A stretch of 64,000 nucleotides of DNA from Stenocarpella maydis (lineage: Eukaryota; Ascomycota; Sordariomycetes; Diaporthales; Diaporthaceae). Positions 50,401 to 59,778 of the stretch are shown in pieces. A program made the translations under genes and the position numbers. The stretch is taken from contig NQMI01000190.1 in the NCBI GenBank assembly GCA_002270565.1, positions 1-64,000 on the forward strand. The letters are read 5' to 3'. Numbering within the stretch: the first letter of the stretch is position 1; every line of letters begins with the position of its first letter. The notes under the pieces are model-generated. The model was not told the DNA's origin and did no database searches. It worked only from the letters and a program-made list of their open reading frames with translations.

Positions 50401-50845
50401 CGTAGTGAACGGCAGCAGAAGCCGAGAAAATGACTTGAGATGCCACCTCGACAATCCATGAGACGCTTTCACCGTCATGATCGGGCCCGTTGCCGAAGTG
50501 GCCAGAGCCTCCGGTGCCCGCAGTCTGTCTTATTGTTTCCGGAACGACCAAATGGCAAGTCCAGGTCCCACCAGCCTTGAGCATGGGCTCGAACTCCGGG
50601 ACGCCATAGAGGCGCGCATCTTCAAACTTTTCATTCGGATTGAAGGTGGCCGGATAGGCTGCAGCGGACAGATTGTAAGGACCGTGGACGAAAGCGGCCC
50701 GGAGTGCGATGGCAGAACTATTTTTTATTCGCAAATATAGGCACTCGGGTGAGGGGAGAATGCGATCTTGTGACGGTGTATAGGTGACTGTATATCGGAC
50801 CGTCTCCCCGATCTTCAGGCTGCCGGTCTGGTGGAGAAGCAGCAT
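47456..50845 (-). CDS. DUF676/ROG1-type putative serine esterase (lipase)
   Basis: A single exon of 1129 residues encodes a large ROG1/LPL1-like alpha/beta hydrolase, a group with phospholipase or monoacylglycerol lipase activity. The N-terminus (MLLLHQTGSLKIGETVRY) starts a beta-sandwich-like domain conserved in fungal members. The hydrolase part begins with HVHLVLLTHGLHSN near 270; GHSLGG carries the nucleophile Ser439; VNDGIVPLR offers Asp570 as the acid; and GWPVVKHLVDAHF offers His930 as the general base. A long Ser/Pro-rich disordered insert (about 620-880) lies between Asp and His, and a 200-residue disordered, acidic tail follows. The triad assignment is by family pattern. The start codon is supported by similarity and by the lack of a nearby upstream ATG. 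Confidence 0.88.
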   Translation of the reverse strand: MLLLHQTGSLKIGETVRYTVTYTPSQDRILPSPECLYLRIKNSSAIALRAAFVHGPYNLSAAAYPATFNPNEKFEDARLYGVPEFEPMLKAGGTWTCHLVVPETIRQTAGTGGSGHFGNGPDHDGESVSWIVEVASQVIFSASAAVHYDVLLARDEKSLTLNSGIPVVGNHAQVPQPGRVSDLQQSKGAKDGRHNAQTKGVFSRAIHLKVEDTASLWNTPELPGAEQSPPQAAAAKGTDTEATQPAQTPNEPKDEDRKPAKKKHVHLVLLTHGLHSNLGSDMLFLKESIDAGVKQARVDAKARRAKERQGQSQKGKGPGREEHTDSGVMLDDPYDGVSDDEETIVRGFSGNATRTERGIKYLGKRLARYVLAITYPDQPFLPAGKTSQEVLSHTLKGDPNSHKDNEDKPSHKHSSIHKNATVFEDRGYKITKISFIGHSLGGLVQTYAVAYIQKHSPQFFDLIKPMNFIALASPFLGLNHENPMYVKFALDFGLVGRTGQDLGLTWRAPTIARNGWGAIVSNLGENAHKKVMGESQSESKPLLRILPTGPAHIALKKFRNRTVYSNVVNDGIVPLRTSCLLFLDWQGLGRVEKARREAGLVETVVGFGWAELTGANVTSPRNGPWTPREGSENGSPGSGSATPVGAGDSHEVPQPPTDAMMEDDRQSLRTVATPYQDEAYPSSTAVTNNTNPFSGLFSFFKSNNNETSKQPPSPTTKQKKIYQRSQTLRFDENASESSQLSQKSQVTSGQELTTDAEGSLSAPPKTTFFESAGDLLNPKLPSVDYIIDPSMRPRAIFHDRVYHPSDIPPPPLKKRPTGTLALRRKSFNTVTSSSSRNSQSGSSSAHQPPQHQDSLSSTKDYDDTEHTNPDKDASEVVDSSNMNVEEKIARAYHRDLSWRKVLVKLEPDAHNNIICRRMFANAFGWPVVKHLVDAHFSDSCTARLRDEDEKNTERAKATSQPPDEHGGETRPHPGPTEEAMQPGLGRDQETPLKNAMHGAHNRTMSENLEAQDKVQDLPSKPTDHSPPVSRPVRERLDSVDWSDRDWADSESEMEETNYPGQGGKGTERTSSPISGYWTEKIVGKGAARRRSNPPNTQVPENPTAVEPSRPVSGGAGQPAAQTTKADDVD

Positions 50846-51195
50846 GATGGCGGTGTCGGCGGCCTCGGCGGGTTGACTATAAACAGAGGATCGCCGTTAT
50901 TACGCAAGGTCAACTGGCATGTCCGAAGGGAGGCCCGGGTGCGTTCTAGGGACAGGAGTTGGACGATGGCAGCAGTGGGCCAAACTGATCGTGGTCAGAT
51001 TGAGGTTAACGGTTGGCGGGATCGAGGCGGGAACCAGCCTGGACAGGGCGGTCGCGTGCAAGTGCAAGTGCACAGGGGGGGGGCGGCGGGACGGTGCACA
51101 GTTGTGTCGTCGCTAGGAAGTGCAAAGGGCGGCCATCTTGCTGGCTCGAAGTTGTCTGACAAGGCCGATCCTCCTGGCCGGAGTTCTCCACGGTC

Positions 51196-51235
51196 AGGAG
51201 GAGGAGGAGGAGGAGGAGGAGGAGGAGCAGGAGGA
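51196..51235. repeat. GGA trinucleotide repeat
   Basis: About 13 units of gga/gag with one gca interruption run in the promoter region of the esterase gene, about 350 bp upstream of its start. On the coding strand it is a pure pyrimidine TCC tract. Confidence 0.9.
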
Positions 51236-52134
51236 TATGAATGAAGTAAGGATGGGAAAGTGAACGAGCATCCGAATTCGAGCTCTTGGCGCCGGCATGC
51301 GGTACCGAGATGTGCTAATCCCCCCATGAGCTAGCTCATGGTTGCAGCCTTGTCCGTCTCCTGAACATCCGTCTGTAGGTACCTAGGTTCCCAGGGTAGG
51401 TACATACATCGATGCATCTATTCAAGTTCCGCGACATAATCTTCAGCGGCTGGGTGCACAGTAAAACTGGATACTCCCTTCCCATTTACAACTCTTCGAA
51501 AGCGACGCGTGGATACGAATTAAAGCATCATATGGTCGGGCTGGCGGGCAGTGAGCTTGATAATGGTCTGTCTGTACAAGTTGTACGGTAGTGTACTTTT
51601 AAATGCCCTCCCTGTGTACACTAGTGTACCGTCAAATCGGGCCCGAGGCCACACGTCGCAAGCCATTGTGAACCGTTTCTGCCAGCCCGTCCCGCCGTGA
51701 GTGCACTGGCAAGCATACCAATCCTACGTCACTGCGGCAGTGACCAAGTACCGAAGGCCAACCCAGGTTCTCCTGAGAAACGAATAGCCCGGTTGACATC
51801 TCGCCCGGACGTGGTTGGTTCTCTCGTATTCGCCATGACGGTGCTTCTTCAGGGTTCTGTACACTACATGTACGTACGGGACCTGTGATATCTTCTACTT
51901 ACCTAGGTAGTGTCAAGGCCCTGCGTGTGATCGCATGGTGTGAGCTTAACCTTGTGGGAGTTGAGTGGAGAGGAAGTCCGTGATACCCGGGAAATGCAAT
52001 GACATATCTACTCCGAACAGCGACGAATCTTCAGGTGCGGGAAATTCGGACAGCTACTGCCAAGGTATCGGACCGGCGTCCGGGACAGCTTGCAACAAAG
52101 TTTCCGGGGAGTAAGCCCTCGGTGTCTGAAGCAT

Positions 52135-52183
52135 CCCGCCAGCCCGCCAGCCCGCCAGCCCGCCAGCAGTGCAGCAGTGCAGC
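52135..52183. repeat. 8-bp CCCGCCAG repeat
   Basis: Four units of cccgccag are followed by a tgcagcag-type repeat (cagtgcagcagtgcagca). It lies about 70-120 bp downstream of the cyclin gene's stop codon, in its presumed 3' region. Confidence 0.9.
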
Positions 52184-52251
52184 ATCGTGGCCAGTGAGTA
52201 ATGGCAACTGCAGGGTCTTGCGTCTTCCTAAGCCAGGAAGTAGGCAGCTGG

Positions 52252-53264
52252 TCAAGACTGCGCCTCTGCCTGCTCCATCATCCTATCCATCTGTGACGCC
52301 ATCGCAACCTCCTCATCTTCAGCCTGGCCGCCGTTGCCGTTGCGAATACCTCTCGCCAGCAGCTCCGCCTGAACTTCTTTCCTCGTGACCATCCCCTCTG
52401 CCATCCACGGGAATTCCTCGCGCTGTTTCCTCACCCACCCCCCGAGGCTGCGCATGGCCACCACAAGAAACCCGAGCTCCTCCCGCTCCACGTCAAACAC
52501 CTCCCACCACCCGCACTCGGGCATCTTTGCCCCAACGTCCTTGGCAGCGCTATAGATGGCCGCGACCGCCAGCATGTTCGGCTGGTGAGTTGTGTATAGC
52601 AGCTGTGGCGAGAGCAGAGCCGTGTTGAGGTACTCGACCGTCCGCCTGGAGATCGACTCCTTGGGCTGGTTGCAGAAGTCCATGGTCTGGAGGTACGTAA
52701 CGGCCAGAGGGTGAGGCAGCGCCACGTGCGTATCAAACGACAGCGTGTAGAGGATCCGCGCCTCCAGTGCCAGGACACGGTTGTGGAAGACAAAGTAGTC
52801 GGCATCGCCCAGGTAGTAAGACGACGGGTCGTCCGGAGGCGGCTGCCCACCCTGTATCCTCATGAAACACGAGCTGCTGGACAGCAGATAGGCGTAGACG
52901 TTTGAGATGTCCCTCGGCGAGCGAGGGCGCGATCCCATCTTTGAAACGAGGAAAACACAGGCGGCTGAGACATCCTACGCAAAGATGTGAGCGTGGACAG
53001 ATCGTCAGAGTCGGGACATGGACAAACACTTACACTGAACTCAGCCGTGAGAAGCGGGCGGGACTCTGCCAGCCAATATCTGGCAAGGATGACGTTCGCC
53101 TGGGCCGTGGCAGACTGCGGCAACTGCAGCAGGACGCCCGCAGCCTGTGTCAGAGACCCCGTCATGTAGAATATGACATCCTGCAAGTCAATGGGAACGG
53201 CGCTGAGGCTGTGCCGCTGGTACAACTGCTCGGCAGTTGCCAGGGGATTCGTCATGTGCGCCAT
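52252..53264 (-). CDS. cyclin-L-like (transcription/splicing cyclin family) protein
   Basis: Two exons (53264-53034, 52974-52252) with a 59-bp intron give 317 residues. Exon 1 ends LLTAEFS and continues DVSAACVFLVSKMGSRPRSP, the cyclin-box helix-3 region, then RDISNVYAYL, as in cyclins L/K/T (which read ACVFLASKIEE, RDVINVF). The second half keeps a second cyclin fold (LPHPLAVTYLQTMDF, TVEYLNTALLSPQLLYTTHQPNMLAVAAIYSAAKD). Such cyclins activate kinases acting on RNA polymerase II or splicing factors. The protein is short, with no Arg/Ser tail, so it equals the cyclin core of animal cyclin L. The normally acidic KIEE position reads KMGS. It is the last gene before the AT-rich block; its start codon lies only about 280 bp from it. 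Confidence 0.85.
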
Positions 53265-54006
53265 ATTCCCGTGATTTGTCGATAAATGATGCGCAGAGCG
53301 AGGCGAGCCAGTTTGTCACCGATCCAGTGAGCTCGAGACCAAGTGGTAAATAGAGCTCAGTCACTCAACCGGGCGGCCGTTCTGGGGCGGCTCGAGCTCG
53401 ACGAGGCAATTTATCGGGCAGCAGGAGCTCGGCCGATACTTTGGTTAGGGAAGGTCAAGGTTGGATTGAGCATGAGACCGGAGAAGGAAAGCTACTTGCT
53501 CGCCTATGGTGCGCCGCAGGGCTGACTTTCCAAAAACCCCTTGTCACCCTAGAGTCACACCCAGCTGTAACCACTTCTACACACCCCTCCATACCCCTAC
53601 ATAGCTGATAATTCAATATTTACATCTATAATCAAACGCTAAGTCTTTAGAACCATATAAACCTCTATAAAGTGGTCAGCCAATTACAGAGCTGAAAAGC
53701 CTAAATGCCCCACTTATCATAATAATAAAGCCTGTTTCTAGCCCATTAGACCTTTCCTTCCCTTCTTCCTACCAACTACCCACTAACGCCCCAAACGGTA
53801 TATACTATATAGCCCTATATAGTGCTCTATACGACTTGAAACTATAATTAATCAATTTAGAATAATTATAACTATATATTTAATGATTTTTTTAATGGAA
53901 TATACTAGTTTTTATTTAATATTAATAATATAAGTAATATATTGTAATGATTAGAGGATTCTGAGTTACCTAAAGCTCAAGGGATTAAGGGTTTATGGGA
54001 AGAGAT

Positions 54007-54304
54007 GTACTATAAAATAGCATACAGTTCAGCGTGTGTTTTCCAACAGGGTCGTAGTATAGTGCTCTAAGGCAAATTGGGATAATTGATAATGGTCTAA
54101 ATAACTTTGTATTGAATTAAGTTGGGCTTCTATAAGCCCTCCTTATATACCCTCTGATATCGTCTCACCCGCGAGTATGCTGCAGTAGGCTCTAGTGCAA
54201 GTTTGCAAAAGTTGGAAAATTCACCCTTCCAATATACTACCTTTGGTTCCAAGCAACTAGCCAACTATAGCCCTAGTAATGCCTAAATTAAGTATATATA
54301 AACT
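54007..54304 (-). repeat. left arm, LTR-like, heavily transition-mutated
   Basis: Reading on the minus strand, this arm runs from the centre outward through a tatataaggagggc box. Relative to the right arm it has changes such as GG to AA and ACG to ATA, in the RIP direction on both strands. Its orientation matches that of the neighbouring Gypsy pol. Confidence 0.75.
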
Positions 54305-54470
54305 GTTAAACGGAACCGCTCAGCAAGAAGTTACCCTAGACTTCGTGCAAGGAGTTACCCTAGACTTTGTGCAAGGAGTTATGTTAAACGGAACCGCTCA
54401 GCAAGGAGTTACCCTAGACTTCTTGCAAGGAGTTACCCTAGACTTTTTAGCAAGGAGTTACCCTAGACTT
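54305..54470 (+). repeat. 24-bp tandem repeats between the arms
   Basis: gttaccctagactt occurs at 54330, 54354, 54408, 54432 and 54457, with spacing of 24, 54, 24 and 25 bp. A longer 78-bp unit beginning gttaaacggaaccgctcag occurs at 54305 and 54383. The 24-bp period keeps frame: an 81-codon frame from 54279 to 54524 reads GVTLDFVQ-type repeats. Coding is doubtful; the repeats look like expanded regulatory or subterminal DNA. Confidence 0.85.
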
Positions 54471-54645
54471 GCGAGTCAGGCGATTTTCGCTAAGTACGCC
54501 CAGTGCGTGCGTGACGCAAGATGAGTTTGGTGGCCGTGAGTCGATTATTTTGGCCTGCATTTGCACCTTAATTCAGACCTCTGCATTACCCTTATTTCTT
54601 ACCCAAAAAGTATATGACTTAGTGCATTGGATAGCCTGATTTCTG

Positions 54646-54942
54646 AAGTTTGTATGTACTTAATTTGGGCATTGCTAGGGCTGTGGTTGGCTAGTTGTTT
54701 GGGACCAAAGATGGTGTGTTGGAAGGGCGAATTTTCCGGCATTTGCAAATTTGCACCAGAGCCTACCGCAGCGTGCCCAGGGGTGAGACGACGTCGGAGG
54801 GTATATAAGGAGGGCTTACAGAAGCCCAACTTAATTCAATACAAAGTTGTCCAGACCATTATCAATCGTCCCAATTCGCCTCAGAGCACCACACTGCGAC
54901 CCTGCCGAAACACACGCTGAACTGAATGCTATTCTATAGCAC
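54646..54942 (+). repeat. right arm, LTR-like, less mutated
   Basis: This arm reads outward on the plus strand: gggtatataaggagggc near 54798 is followed by a leader-like segment ending near cgaaacacacgctgaactg. It is richer in GC than the left arm and probably closer to the original sequence. It points toward the Gypsy pol, which lies on the other strand, so it cannot be that element's normal 3' LTR. Confidence 0.75.
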
Positions 54943-55199
54943 AAATTCTTCAGAATTTCAATAGGCAATACCAGGTTAAATCTGTAGAGCAGGTAGAACA
55001 GGCTTTTCTTATATAACTACCTTAAGGACATTCTATTAGCAAAGAGTATATAAAGAAGGATCTTTTTCCATCCAGTTACACCCCTATCCAATATCTTTCC
55101 TAAGGCTAATATAATATTAAAGTAGCCATATTCTATAATACTATTCGCCCTAGGATTATATGCGGATATTCTAATTTAATACACCCTGAGGTATCTAAG

Positions 55200-58100
55200 G
55201 TATTTAGCAAAGTCTCTAAGGTTCTCAGGTCCCCCATCTACAACTACTAACATGGGCAAGCCCCATTTAAGTAGGAACTTGTTAATAAAGAATCGCTTAA
55301 TGTTCTTTAAGTTGGCAGCCCTAAGAGCCATTACTTTAGGCCATCCCGTAAGGTTGCAATATCCTTTTATAAAGTATTAATATCCCTAATTAGAGGGCAA
55401 ATGCTAAATATTAATATAAATTTTTAAAAATAGAAGCCCTAAGGTAGTAGGTATTACCCCATCATTATAGATCCTAGTATCCCATTTATTATATTTAGGA
55501 TATCCAGCAATCGCCTTTTCTATATCCACATATATCCTTTTCCAGTAGTACATCACTCTAATCTAATAGTAGGTAGCATCCCTCCTTCTATAACCAAGGG
55601 GAGCATAAGTATTTCTAATAATTCTTTTTCTTAAATTAGGGTTGTCTATAACTCTTCTTTTAAGGAGGTCTTTCTCAGGTTCCCGCTAGAGCACTCCTTC
55701 CCTAAGGGAAAACACAAGAGCTTTCTTCTTAAAAGCCTTCTATTGCCGATCAGAGAGGTAACCAGGTAGAATACTACAATAAAGGTAATCCGCAATCCCC
55801 CTTAATTCCTTTAACCACTAACAACTATCTTTAAGCAATGGCATCTAATCAGAAGGTATTGGAGCTATCATAGGGTTAAGAGAAGCATCATACTATTCCT
55901 TAATATCCCCTTTAATTTATCTATTTACCTCATCTAAAGGACCCAGAGGTTTTCTTAAGAATAAGTCAGTAACCAAATTATCAACCCCTTTAACATGCCT
56001 AACCGTGAAGTCATATGTCCTAATTACAGCCAGCCATCAAGTAATATAGGCCCTAGGGATATCTAATGCTAACCCCTTCAGCTACCAAATAAGAACATTT
56101 AAATCAGTCTCCAGGATGAAATGAACTCCATATATATAGAACTAAAGCCATCTAATCACATAGAGTATAGCCTAATACTCACGTTTTATCATATTATAAA
56201 GCTTCTCAGTAGCAGTCCATAAGCTACTCTTATACCAGACCGGATAACGAATCCCATCTTTTACCTATATCAGATAAGCACCCCAGCCATCCAGGCTTAC
56301 ATCAACTATAAGGATGATCTCTCCCCTATTATAGTTAATATTCACAAGGTAGGGTTTTAAAGTAATTATTAACTTAAGGGCATCTATAGCTTCCTAGTAG
56401 CTTTTAGTTTAAATAAATGGAGTACCCTTCTTCAGCAGGTTAAAAGAGGATATAATATAATTCTATAAAAGGGCATCTAGATCTAGTAAAAGTTGATTAG
56501 GCTAAGAAATAATTAGAGCTAGCTAATATTTTTATAGGTCTCCCACTCCTTAATCTTAATAATCTTCTTATCTATAGGAGAGCAGCCTAGAGTCCTATAT
56601 ATATAACCCATAATATTAGCCTGCTTTTTACACCATTTAGATTTAGCAGCATTAATCATACTACTAGTAAGCTCTATATTAAAAAGCATATTATTAAGGT
56701 TCTTAATATACTCTACAATATACCTCTATACCCTAGAAAGGTCATTAAGCTCCTAATCATTATAGGTAGACTTTAGCCCTTTTACTATAATATTATTAAG
56801 GAATAGGCAGCAGACTATTGGAATTAGGTTATAAAACAAGCAAACTATACATCTTATAAACTATACCACTAAGTTTATAGCTCCCATAAGCAGCCCATAC
56901 TATTAAAATAGCCTGATTAGAGTTATAAAGGTAGTAATATTATAGCTTTTCTCTTCTAGCTTAATCTAGTTATACCCTAAGAAAAAGTCTAAGAGCAATA
57001 AAACCTAATATATTGCAAACTCCTCAGCAAACTTATTAGCAGCTAAAAGAATAAAGGCATCTCTAATCATAACCTAATTAGCCTTAAAGATATTATTAAT
57101 CAACTAATAGCTATTATCCTTCTTCTTAATAAGGAACCACTAGTTTTAATAGGGGGCATAGGATTCTTTAATCACACCCCTAGCTTCTCGCTCCCTCAAT
57201 ATTTTAATAGCAGTCTCCCTCAACACTTTAAGGAGCTTAACAGTTTTCATCTAGTATGCCTAGTAAGGAACTATCTTAATAGACTAAAGAGGGGCAATAT
57301 CTATACTGATCTAGAAGACATAAGACCAGTCCTATACAAGAGCTTCTTCCCTATTCTCCAGGAGGTAAGTAAACATTAACTTTTCCTAATCAGAGAGCCC
57401 ATTATAGTTTCTTATAATAATATGCTAAAGGCACTCTAGCATTAATTACAACCCCCTTAGAATAAAGGAGAATCTAGGTCTAATCCATAGGTTATATTTA
57501 CTTCCTTTACTAGCATTAATTAGATACCTAACCCTAGCCTTATAGCTTAGCTTCCAATTCACAATTCCCTCAGGGATAGTGCCATTAGAGGAAAAGTCAT
57601 CAACAGGGTAGACTTTTACCCCTACCCTTTTATATAGGGTTCTAATAGCTAAAGTGGTTACCCCCTTTTCTTAGTCCAGATAGAATCAAGTTACAGGTCT
57701 CTAGGGTGTACCCATCCGGATAAAAGACTGCTAATTAGAATAACCTAATAGGATATTAGGCCTATAAATATAAAGAAAGGAGGCAAAAAATTTTAGCACC
57801 AGGGTTCTAGCTTCCTTATCTAAAAGGCTCCCAAGAACATCATCATCCTAAGACAACCCGAGGTTAGTTTTAAGAGGGTCCATCAGGGCTCCAATTATAA
57901 CCCGCCTCTAATTAGAGGAGTCTAACTAAAGGAGGACTATTATTACCCTCTAAGGAAGGTATTTTCAGGGAACCATTATACCTTTAGCAGCAGCCACCTG
58001 GAAAGGCTTTTAATTCCTCCTCCCCAACCCACACATTACTTACAACCCATTAAGAGTAATATATGCAAAAAGAAACCCCCTTAATCACTTAAAAGTTAAG

Positions 58101-58360
58101 TTTATATCCAAAAAAAAAAGGCATCCCTAAAAGGATATTATAGGTAGTATTATATATTTCATTATCTATAATAAAGAAAATAGCCCTTATCCTATTATAG
58201 CTAATATACACCCACTCCTTAATCACTCCAATTAGTACTAATAATACTCTATTATAAACTATAGAGTTCATATCTTAGAGTAAAGCATAGGATAACTTAT
58301 TCTAGCAGCAATAAAATAAAGGAAGAAGATTCATCTTAGCACCTATATTCAGTAGGGCTG
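55200..58360 (-). mobile_element. RIP-inactivated Ty3/Gypsy retrotransposon pol relic
   Basis: On the minus strand the Gypsy order is visible: protease near 58355-58100 (an active-site motif altered at 58335-58355; YNILLGMPFF downstream), reverse transcriptase near 57170-56740 (WFLIKKKDNSY, LLDFFLGYN, then FLNNIIVKG), RNase H near 56331-55930 (IVDVSLDGWGAYLI at about 56287, YGVHFILETDLNVL, FTVRHVKGVDN), and integrase near 55570-55220 (a YYWKRIYVDIEKA zinc-region relic, GYCNLTGWPKVMA, LVVVDGGPENL). Multiple in-frame TAG/TAA replace Gln/Trp codons. The zinc-region cysteines read Tyr. gag upstream (above 58400) is not resolved. The element is dead. Confidence 0.88.
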
Positions 58361-59405
58361 GGAGGATCTTATGGCTCTCTAAAGCAATCCTAATATTTAG
58401 GTAGGCAGATCTGCAGCAACTATAGTTTACTATATCAGCAGTTTAAGATAATATCAAATTTACCTTATACCTAATAATATATATCTAATTAGAGCTTAAG
58501 CATTACTTATATCCAATTTTAGATAAAGCAGAGATCATACTAAGTCCTAGATTTATAGCTTAAGGCATATCCCTATCCGGGACTGGCTTGAAAGGCCACT
58601 CATTAAGAGAGGTATTATCCCTATAAGCAAGGAGCTCTCTAATCAGAATAGCATTAGTCTTACCAAGCGCAAGAATATCTGAAATTAGCATTTTAATCGA
58701 GGTAGCAAGGATAGCATCCATAGCCTTAGCTTCAGGGGTCTGGGGGATTAGGGGTTCTTATTTGGGCTTAGCTTTAGTTAATTTTTCAGTCTTACTCGGA
58801 CTAATCGGATTACCCTTTATTTTACTTTTCCCCTCCCCAGCCATAATGGAAGTTCCTTGCTATATTTCTAGCACTACCTCCTCTTCATCAGAATTCATTC
58901 TTTAATTCCCCAAGAGATATATCACCCTTGAGTTCAGGGCGGCTAGCAATTAGAGATTAATATCTCTAAACATAAGGTAAGCTTGTCCTTCCTTTTTAAA
59001 GCAAAAATTCCAGATGGCCTCTAGCAAACTTCTTAATGCCACAATATTCCATATCCCTATAGAAAGCTATAGCTATAGGATTAAGCTAATCAGACCTGCC
59101 TTTGCAAATATCCTCTTAAGAGCTGAGGAATAATAAGGTCCAAAGGGCAGCATTTCTAAAGGGCATTAAAGGTATGATAGGCTGAGAAGTTACCTGAATA
59201 GGTAGCATAGGAGCATAATGCTCCTAATTAGAGGTCCCAGATAGGGTGGGGGCAGGTTCCTGAGAAGACCGGCATCCTTAAGGTGGACCTTTCTTTAATG
59301 AGAGCCCCCTTACCTTATCTATATCCTGCTCCCTTCCCCTAGAGGGAGAACCTCCAATAGATGGGGGAGTAAAATAAATATCCCCTATTAGAAAAATAGA
59401 AAATA

Positions 59406-59778
59406 TAGGTCCTAATTTATCCCTTATTATAATAATAGAGGTAAATATTTCTCTGCACTAGCGCTATAGCTAAAGAAGTAAGGTATAAGTGCTATCTGAG
59501 ATTATCAAATGTTTCTCTATAACAAGTATATCCAGGAGAAGCAAAGGCATAAGTGCTATTTAGGGTCTGTAGAGATGCATATAGGACAGGTTAGGTCCTA
59601 ATTACTCCCTTGTAATAATAGTAAAGTTGAATATTTCTTAATACTAAAGGTCCTTTAGGAGAAGCAAGATATAAGTGCTATCCGAAGGTATCAAATGTTT
59701 CTCTATACCAGGTATATCCGGAAAAAACAAAAGTATAAGTATTATCTGAAGTTTACTAAGATATATATAGGAATAACT
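59406..59778. repeat. tandem duplication, 186-bp period
   Basis: Two units starting taggtcctaatt (59406 and 59592) share segments such as ataagtgctatc, tatcaaatgtttctctata and gtatatcc. They differ mainly by transitions. They lie upstream of the Gypsy pol relic, where its gag or 5' leader would be. Confidence 0.8.

Larger units (their letters stand above)
50846..52251. other. esterase promoter and 3' end of the cyclin gene
   Basis: A GGA repeat (51196-51235), CCTAGG/GGTACC motifs near 51378-51410 and 51900, and an 8-bp cccgccag repeat (52135-52183) lie here. A purine-rich tract close to the esterase start reads as pyrimidine-rich on its coding strand, as expected for a leader. No gene recognised. 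Confidence 0.5.
54007..54942. mobile_element. 936-bp inverted-repeat structure with LTR-like arms
   Basis: Two arms, 54007-54304 and 54646-54942, are reverse complements over about 297 bp, around a 341-bp centre with 24-bp repeats. Each arm carries a TATA-like box (tatataaggagggc, right arm near 54800; its complement, left arm near 54150) followed outward by a conserved leader-like segment, so each resembles an LTR promoter pointing away from the centre. The left arm is diverged from the right almost only by C-to-T and G-to-A changes. It may be two solo LTRs inserted head to head, or a fold-back element. No clear target-site duplication was seen. Confidence 0.7.

Noticed and set aside
54330..54470. 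ttaccctag repeats as telomere-like sequence
   Set aside because: The unit is 24 bp and lacks consecutive TTAGGG/CCCTAA units, so it is not a telomere repeat.
54305..54470. CRISPR array
   Set aside because: Repeats are directly adjacent without unique spacers and the genome is fungal.
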